Positions 7,745 to 10,944 of a DNA stretch of 10,944 nt are shown here, in pieces. Source of the stretch: JAMCQB01 sp947085305. Its GTDB lineage: Bacteria; Nitrospirota; Thermodesulfovibrionia; Thermodesulfovibrionales; UBA9159. The notes below the pieces were generated by a model. The model made no database searches and was not told the origin of the DNA. It saw only the letters and a list, made by a program, of their open reading frames with translations. Made by a program: the position numbers and the translations under genes. How positions within the stretch are numbered: the stretch's first letter is position 1; every line of letters begins with the position of its first letter. The stretch is taken from contig CAMTVV010000195.1 in NCBI GenBank assembly GCA_947085305.1, positions 1-10,944 on the forward strand, given 5' to 3'.

Positions 7745-8134
7745 CTACGATATTGCTTTCTTGACCTCTTCCGGCAAGGGAATGGGTTTAAACTCCTTCC
7801 CGACGCAAACGAGGGTGGTAGTTGCCCTTGCAACCAGGACATCCTCTCTTCTGATTTCCTGAAAGAATTTTATGGTAGCCATTCTGGCCTCTTCCACCCG
7901 CGCCGAAACAAAAAGCTTGTCCTGGTAACGGGCCGGCGCCTTATAATCAATCTCGACCCGCGCAACTACAAACCATATATCCTTCTCAGCCAGCTTCGGC
8001 AGCTCAATCCCCCTTTGAAGGAGATACTCAGTGCGGGCCTCTTCAAGGTATTTCAGGTAATTGGCGTAGTAAACCACGCCGCCGCAGTCTGTATCATGGT
8101 AATAGATCTTTTTCTCTATATAAAAATCGGCCAT
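7745..8134 (-). CDS. YbgC-like acyl-CoA thioesterase (hotdog fold)
   Basis: This 129-residue protein matches the YbgC/4-hydroxybenzoyl-CoA thioesterase branch of the hotdog superfamily, which hydrolyses acyl-CoA thioesters in the cytoplasm. The active-site motif YYHDTDCGGVVYYANYLKYLEEAR is present near residues 11-34, with D16 matching the catalytic Asp of the family. The central strand VVARVEIDYKAPARYQDKLFV and the following KFFQEIRR segment are also typical. Length is normal. Its ATG overlaps the stop codon of subunit B (TAATG), so translation is probably coupled to that gene. In many bacteria ybgC sits with tol-pal genes, which are not seen here. The substrate is unknown. Confidence 0.9.
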   Translation of the reverse strand: MADFYIEKKIYYHDTDCGGVVYYANYLKYLEEARTEYLLQRGIELPKLAEKDIWFVVARVEIDYKAPARYQDKLFVSARVEEARMATIKFFQEIRREDVLVARATTTLVCVGKEFKPIPLPEEVKKAIS

Positions 8135-9483
8135 TACCCCAGTCCAAACTTTTTCATAAGTTCCAGCCCCGCATCCAGGGACTCAAAGACATCCCTCCTT
8201 CTCATCCCCTGGTTCACAAACTCCCTTTCGAAGGCATCGGCAAAGTCGAGCATCAGCCTGTCGCCCTCGGTCATTCCGTCCCTTCCGACTATTGCCTCAA
8301 GCCTCCTGAGGTCCCTGCCCTTTGCGTAATATTTGTAGAGGAGATTGGCAACATTCCTGTGGTCTTCCCTGGTATGGCCTGCTCCTATGCCTCTCTGCAT
8401 GAGCCTTGAGAGGCTCGGCAGCACATCCACAGGAGGGAATATCTCTTTCTGGTGGAGTTCCCTGCTCAGGACGAGCTGGCCCTCTGTGATATATCCGGTG
8501 AGGTCCGGTATGGGATGGGTGATGTCATCCTCAGGCATGGTCACTACTGGGAGCATGGTGACAGAGCCGGGCATGCCCTTGATCCTCCCGGCGCGCTCGT
8601 AAAGGGATGCCAGGTCAGAGTACATATATCCTGGATAGCCCCTTCTGCCGGGCAGCTCTTCCCTTGCCGTGGAAACCTCCCTCAGGGCATCGCAGTAATT
8701 GGTCATGTCCGTGATTACCACAAGGACATCCATTCCCTTTTCAAAGGCCAGGTATTCGGCCACGGTCAGCCCGAATCTCGGGGCAAGGAGTCTCTCCACC
8801 ACAGGCTCATCAGCCATGTTCGCAAAGGCCACGAACCCTGTCTTCATCTCCTCGAGGACCTTTTTATAAAAGGAATACTCATGGAAGGTGAGCCCCACCG
8901 CAACAAAGACAACCACAAAACCACCCCTCTTTGATTCCCCCCTTACTAAGGGGGGATTAAGGGGGGTCGAAGCATTCTTCAGTATCCCGGCAGCCAGCTC
9001 CTTTGACGGTAGTCCTGCGCATGAAAAGATCGGAAGCTTTTGCCCCTTCACAAGGGTGTTGAGCCCGTCAATGCAGGAGAAGCCTGTTTCGATAAACTCC
9101 TCGGGTCGCGCCCTGGAAGAGGGATTCATGGGGAATCCGGTCACAGGCGACCATTTTTCAGGAATGAACATGGGCGCTCCGTCTTTGGGCTGGAATGAGC
9201 CGCTGAATACCCTTCCGATAATGTCGGCTGAAAGGGGGGCCTTCTTCACTGAGTCGGAAAACACTACAGAGGAGTTTCCGATATCCAGCCCACGGGTCTC
9301 TCCATAGACCTGTATGAGGACAGAATCCCTGTCGATCTTCAAAACCTCTCCCTCCACCTCCTTGCTATCAGGGAAAACAACCTTCACCACTTCCCCTACC
9401 CTTGCGCTGAATACCTTCTCCACAAAAAGCAGCGGTCCTCTTATGGATGAGATGGTGGTATATATGTGTTCAGAAAGTCTCAT
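8134..9483 (-). CDS. atpB: V-type (A/V-type) ATP synthase subunit B
   Basis: Subunit B is the non-catalytic nucleotide-binding subunit of the V1/A1 head, alternating with subunit A in the hexamer. The 449 residues include the N-terminal barrel (EHIYTTISSIRGPLLFVE at 5-22), the degenerate P-loop region PIFSCAGLPSKELA at 151-164 (usually PIFSGSGLP), VVITDMTNYCDALREVS at 255-271, RRGYPGYMYSDLASLYERAGR at 280-300, THPIPDLTGYITEGQ at 322-336, and LPSLSRLM at 355-362 with the family Arg at 360. Length and motif order are normal. Residues 172-188 are encoded by a palindromic repeat described separately. Subunit A, normally just upstream, is not present; the next gene is a divergent recombinase. An extended -10 site lies directly before the start codon, so B appears to begin the transcript. 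The alternative symbol is ntpB. Confidence 0.93.
   Translation of the reverse strand: MRLSEHIYTTISSIRGPLLFVEKVFSARVGEVVKVVFPDSKEVEGEVLKIDRDSVLIQVYGETRGLDIGNSSVVFSDSVKKAPLSADIIGRVFSGSFQPKDGAPMFIPEKWSPVTGFPMNPSSRARPEEFIETGFSCIDGLNTLVKGQKLPIFSCAGLPSKELAAGILKNASTPLNPPLVRGESKRGGFVVVFVAVGLTFHEYSFYKKVLEEMKTGFVAFANMADEPVVERLLAPRFGLTVAEYLAFEKGMDVLVVITDMTNYCDALREVSTAREELPGRRGYPGYMYSDLASLYERAGRIKGMPGSVTMLPVVTMPEDDITHPIPDLTGYITEGQLVLSRELHQKEIFPPVDVLPSLSRLMQRGIGAGHTREDHRNVANLLYKYYAKGRDLRRLEAIVGRDGMTEGDRLMLDFADAFEREFVNQGMRRRDVFESLDAGLELMKKFGLG
8921..8970. repeat. G/C-run palindromic repeat inserted in frame within atpB
   Basis: Six C residues plus TTA (8937-8945) and TAA plus six G residues (8947-8955) form a perfect 9-bp inverted repeat around one C. 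A further G6 run (8961-8966) and an outer, imperfect CCCCTCTTTGATT/ATTAAGGGGGG pair extend the palindrome to about 50 bases. In the reading frame of atpB it encodes S-T-P-L-N-P-P-L-V-R-G-E-S-K-R-G-G (residues 172-188). The sequence resembles dispersed repeats found in intergenic regions of many environmental bacteria, commonly recognised by the translated phrase NPPLxRG. Here it lies between the degenerate P-loop helix and the next core strand, a loop that varies among B subunits, and the frame is kept. Confidence 0.75.
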
Positions 9484-9495
9484 ATCCTTGCGGGT

Positions 9496-9504
9496 ATTAT
9501 ACCA
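9496..9504 (-). promoter_or_regulatory. Extended -10 promoter element for atpB
   Basis: The minus strand reads TGG-TATAAT, an exact extended -10 motif, ending 12 bases before the atpB ATG. No good -35 is found at 16-18 bases (TTCCTG at 17). A start near 9489 would leave a leader of about 6 bases, starting at the edge of AAGGAT, so the message may be almost leaderless. Confidence 0.45.
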
Positions 9505-9562
9505 CTCACTGGTTTTGACAGGAACAGTTTTTCTTCTTCGGTAGTCTCAGCGGACTCTTGGA

Positions 9563-9590
9563 TGTCATTCCCGGCTTGACCCGGAATCCA
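9563..9590. repeat. REP-like palindrome, GTCATTCC type, unit 1
   Basis: TGTCATTCCCGG is followed by CTTGAC and CCGGAATCCA. The arms ATTCCCGG (9567-9574) and CCGGAAT (9581-9587) pair with one bulge. The reverse complement begins with TGGATTCCGGGTCAAG, a form seen in many bacterial genomes as a dispersed palindromic repeat. Confidence 0.65.
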
Positions 9591-9604
9591 GGGCTTCCCC
9601 AGTT

Positions 9605-9665
9605 TGTCATTCCGACCTGTTCGGAATCTTTCTTCAGGAAGGATTGCGGACAAGCCGCAATGACA
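9605..9665. repeat. REP/BIME-like double hairpin, unit 2
   Basis: Outer arms TGTCATT (9605-9611) and AATGACA (9659-9665) enclose two perfect hairpins: ATTCCGA/TCGGAAT (9609-9615 and 9621-9627, loop CCTGT) and ATTGCGG/CCGCAAT (9643-9649 and 9655-9661, loop ACAAG). The unit starts with the same TGTCATTCC as unit 1. Paired hairpins within an outer inverted repeat resemble a BIME. No T-run follows, so it is not a simple intrinsic terminator. Confidence 0.65.
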
Positions 9666-9688
9666 GAAGAGCGCTTATTCCCTTGATA

Positions 9689-9712
9689 ATGCGTTTGAAC
9701 ATGCGTTTGAAT
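9689..9712 (+). repeat. Two tandem 12-bp repeats before the recombinase
   Basis: ATGCGTTTGAAC (9689-9700) is followed directly by ATGCGTTTGAAT (9701-9712), differing only in the last base. They end 5 bases before the -35 element of the recombinase promoter. Such spacing would suit a binding site for a regulator or for the recombinase itself, which is an inference. Confidence 0.6.
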
Positions 9713-9717
9713 AGGGT

Positions 9718-9746
9718 TTGACATGGTAAAAGCAGACTGCTATAAT
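9718..9746 (+). promoter_or_regulatory. Consensus sigma-70 promoter overlapping the recombinase start
   Basis: TTGACA (9718-9723) and TATAAT (9741-9746) are exact consensus hexamers separated by exactly 17 bases. Transcription would begin near 9753, downstream of the first in-frame ATG (9723-9725). If this is the main promoter, translation must begin further in, most likely at the ATG at 9801. Confidence 0.7.
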
Positions 9747-10742
9747 CAGGTCAACTGGGGGGATGGAGATGGGGTAACTATCGGCAAAGACGATTCAGGG
9801 ATGATAACCGTTTCCTTCCCTTACGTCCCACTTTTGGTAGCAAGCGTCAAGAGCGTCCCCGGTCACAGATGGAATCCTGCCGAGAAGCGCTGGACTTTTC
9901 CCGATTCCGACGGAACACTTCAGAGAATTCTGGAAGCCTTCCAATGCACAGAAATCAAGATCGACAGAGATTTTCTAAGCTTTGTCAACAAACAGCCTTC
10001 CGAAATTAATGATAACGACATAAAAGATTATCTCCTTTACCTCACAGAGGAAAAAGATTCCGCAACAGCGACATTAAATCAAGCCATTAATGCCCTGAAA
10101 TTCTACTACGGCATAATGCTCAAAAAGAAATTTGTCTATGAGGTGAGAAGACCGAGAAAAGACAAGAAATTGCCTGTGATACTGAGTCAGCAGGAAGTTG
10201 TCAAGGTCTTAACATCCTTAGAAAATCTTAAACATAGAACCCTGCTTATGCTTGTTTATGCCTCCGGTCTAAGAGTAAGTGAAGTAGTGAAACTCAAGGT
10301 ATCTGACATAGACAGCGACAGAATGCTGCTTAACATCAAAGGGGCAAAGGGACGGAAAGACCGATGTACCATGCTTTCGCACACAGCGCTGGAGACCCTT
10401 GATGAATACCTCGAAAAATACAAGCCCGTTAAATGGCTCTTTGAAGGCGCACGAGAAGGCAGATACCTGTCGATAAGAACAGCGCAAGCCGTATTCGAGC
10501 AAGCAAAGGACAAAGCAGAGATCAAGAAGGACATCTCCATACACGGATTGCGGCATAGTTTCGCAACTCATGCCCTTGAAAACGGCACGGACCTGAGATA
10601 TATACAAGAGCTCCTTGGACACAAAAGCAGCAAAACGACAGAAATCTATACACATGTGAGCACGCGGGACATCGGCAGGATACGGAGTCCGCTTGATAAT
10701 CTGGATTTGAAGAAAGGCGGTGAAAAAGAAGACAAACAATAG
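9723..10742 (+). CDS. Tyrosine recombinase with HARP-like N-terminal module (Xer/IntI-like)
   Basis: This is a tyrosine site-specific recombinase of up to 339 residues. All catalytic residues are present: R184 (ASGLRVSE), K209 (KGAKGRKDR), H274 and R277 (HGLRHSF), H300 (LLGHKSS) and nucleophile Y309 (TTEIYTHV). A SAM-like core-binding domain covers about 81-140. Residues 28-62 (ITVSFPY ... VKSVPGHRWNPAEKRWTFP) resemble the HARP-type module of SMARCAL1-like proteins, also seen at the N-terminus of some phage and bacterial integrases. The ending RIRSPLDNL resembles both integron integrases and many chromosomal Xer relatives. However, the extra segment found between patches II and III of true IntI proteins is absent, so I call it Xer-like. 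The start is uncertain: the ATG at 9723 has only AGGG upstream, and a consensus promoter overlaps it, so the ATG at 9801 (Met27, 313 residues) may be correct. A structured, att-like sequence follows directly. Confidence 0.9.
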   Translation: MVKADCYNQVNWGDGDGVTIGKDDSGMITVSFPYVPLLVASVKSVPGHRWNPAEKRWTFPDSDGTLQRILEAFQCTEIKIDRDFLSFVNKQPSEINDNDIKDYLLYLTEEKDSATATLNQAINALKFYYGIMLKKKFVYEVRRPRKDKKLPVILSQQEVVKVLTSLENLKHRTLLMLVYASGLRVSEVVKLKVSDIDSDRMLLNIKGAKGRKDRCTMLSHTALETLDEYLEKYKPVKWLFEGAREGRYLSIRTAQAVFEQAKDKAEIKKDISIHGLRHSFATHALENGTDLRYIQELLGHKSSKTTEIYTHVSTRDIGRIRSPLDNLDLKKGGEKEDKQ

Positions 10743-10753
10743 TGGAATAGGAA

Positions 10754-10823
10754 ATAGGCAACGTACCGACTGCGTAAAAATATCCCTATTGGAAGGATAG
10801 ACGCAGTACACAATGTTGCCCAT
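10754..10823. repeat. Imperfect palindrome with attC-like box layout downstream of the recombinase
   Basis: Nested arms can be read directly: ATAGGCAAC (10754-10762) with GTTGCCCAT (10815-10823), 8 of 9 paired; ACTGCGT (10769-10775) with ACGCAGT (10801-10807), perfect; and TATCC (10781-10785) with GGATA (10795-10799), perfect, around a 9-base loop. Unpaired spacers of 6 and 7 bases separate the outer and middle arms, and five A residues face a single G between the middle and inner arms. Integron attC sites have this plan: outer boxes ending in AAC and beginning with GTT, spacers, inner boxes, and a variable loop. The outer boxes here do not match RYYYAAC/GTTRRRY beyond the AAC/GTT. No T-run follows, so an intrinsic terminator is unlikely. 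Confidence 0.6.
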
Positions 10824-10839
10824 AGGAAAAATAGACGCA
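10784..10839 (+). repeat. Partial direct repeat with about 34-bp period
   Basis: CCCTATTGGAAGGATAGACG continuing to CA (10784-10805) recurs as CCCATAGGAAAAATAGACGC continuing to A (10819-10839), with one gap and few mismatches. The last nine bases, ATAGACGCA, are identical in both copies (10797-10805 and 10831-10839). Confidence 0.55.
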
Positions 10840-10848
10840 ATGCGTCTA
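10832..10848. repeat. Perfect 17-bp palindrome
   Basis: TAGACGCA and TGCGTCTA are perfect 8-base inverted arms around a single A. The palindrome uses the second copy of the ATAGACGCA repeat as its left arm and contains ATGCGT, also the start of the tandem repeats before the recombinase. It could be a dyad operator for the downstream gene or a recombinase arm pair. Confidence 0.6.
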
Positions 10849-10919
10849 CAAACAAGTTATCGTAAATCAGGTCACCATTTTGGTATTATTATATTAGATT
10901 TAAAAGATGGAGGTGTGAG

Positions 10920-10944
10920 ATGAATACGCAGTTCGTAGTTGATG
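10920..10944 (+). CDS. 5' fragment of a gene running off the window, possibly an antitoxin
   Basis: Only MNTQFVVD and one base are visible. GGAGG at 10909-10913, 6 bases before the ATG, is a strong ribosome binding site, so a gene is likely to start here. The phrase MxTQFVVD resembles the start of small antitoxin-like proteins that are often paired with a RelE/ParE-type toxin, but this rests on eight residues and memory. It lies 177 bases downstream of the recombinase, after the structured repeats. Confidence 0.6.

Larger units (their letters stand above)
9484..9722. other. Divergent intergenic region between atpB and the recombinase
   Basis: This 239-base stretch has no credible gene. It contains the atpB promoter element, two units of a GTCATTCC-type palindromic repeat, and two tandem copies of a 12-bp motif before the recombinase. 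The minus-strand open frame across it encodes only translated repeat. Confidence 0.6.

Noticed and set aside
7652..8329. A plus-strand open frame of 225 residues opposite the HMA, thioesterase and atpB genes
   Set aside because: It crosses three recognisable genes on the other strand and shows no domain or ribosome binding site.
9506..9724. A 72-residue open frame on the minus strand between atpB and the recombinase
   Set aside because: Its translation (with phrases such as FRVKPGMT) is the well-known artefact of GTCATTCC-type palindromic repeats, and no ribosome binding site precedes it.
10784..10848. A CRISPR array
   Set aside because: There are only two partial repeats, the spacing and sequence are unlike CRISPR repeats, and no cas gene is present.
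9723..10919. Calling the locus a true integron (intI, attI and cassette array)
   Set aside because: The recombinase lacks the IntI-specific extra segment, only one attC-like site is visible, and its outer boxes do not match the attC consensus. It is kept as a hypothesis only.

Overview
The window looks like a chromosomal segment of a Gram-negative, probably anaerobic environmental bacterium. The V-type ATP synthase genes, the UPF0182 membrane protein, the short palindromic repeats and the style of the integrase would fit a Nitrospirota or deltaproteobacterial-type genome. That placement is an inference from gene content; no rRNA or marker gene here proves it. Single-copy metabolic genes are mixed with mobile DNA at both edges.

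Layout. Positions 24-1295 (+) carry a zinc-finger DDE transposase of the ISKra4/ISLre2 type, and the left end of its element lies outside the window. A candidate promoter at 1378-1406 precedes a large UPF0182 membrane protein (1442-4126, +). A long minus-strand cluster then runs from 9483 down to 4195. In transcription order it holds V-type ATPase subunit B, a YbgC-like thioesterase, a small heavy-metal-binding protein, a divergent phosphoglycerate kinase, a 4-TM holin-superfamily-IV membrane protein, a 44-residue membrane micro-ORF, V-type ATPase subunit D, and an exported HEAT-repeat protein. Several neighbours overlap by a few bases (TAATG, 13 bp, ATGA), which suggests translational coupling. 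Subunit A is absent beside subunit B, and B and D are separated by about 2.6 kb of other genes, so the ATPase locus is rearranged compared with the usual adjacent A-B-D order.

A 240-bp non-coding stretch (9484-9722) lies upstream of subunit B. It holds REP/BIME-like palindromes of the GTCATTCC type and a 12-bp tandem repeat. Divergently from it runs a tyrosine recombinase (9723-10742, +) with a HARP-like N-terminal module. A textbook sigma-70 promoter (TTGACA-N17-TATAAT) overlaps the first codons of this gene.

The segment immediately after the recombinase, 10743-10919, contains an imperfect palindrome of about 70 bp. Its box layout (AAC ... box/box ... GTT, with unpaired spacers) resembles an integron attC site. 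A 34-35 bp partial direct repeat and a perfect 17-bp palindrome follow, then the first 8 codons of a gene that may be an antitoxin (10920 onward). This recombinase-plus-structured-site arrangement is the most interesting part of the window. The recombinase itself looks Xer-like rather than a true IntI, so a cassette-capturing or site-specific mobile system is only a hypothesis.

A second notable observation is an in-frame G/C-run palindromic repeat inside the V-ATPase subunit B gene (8921-8970), replacing a surface-loop segment.
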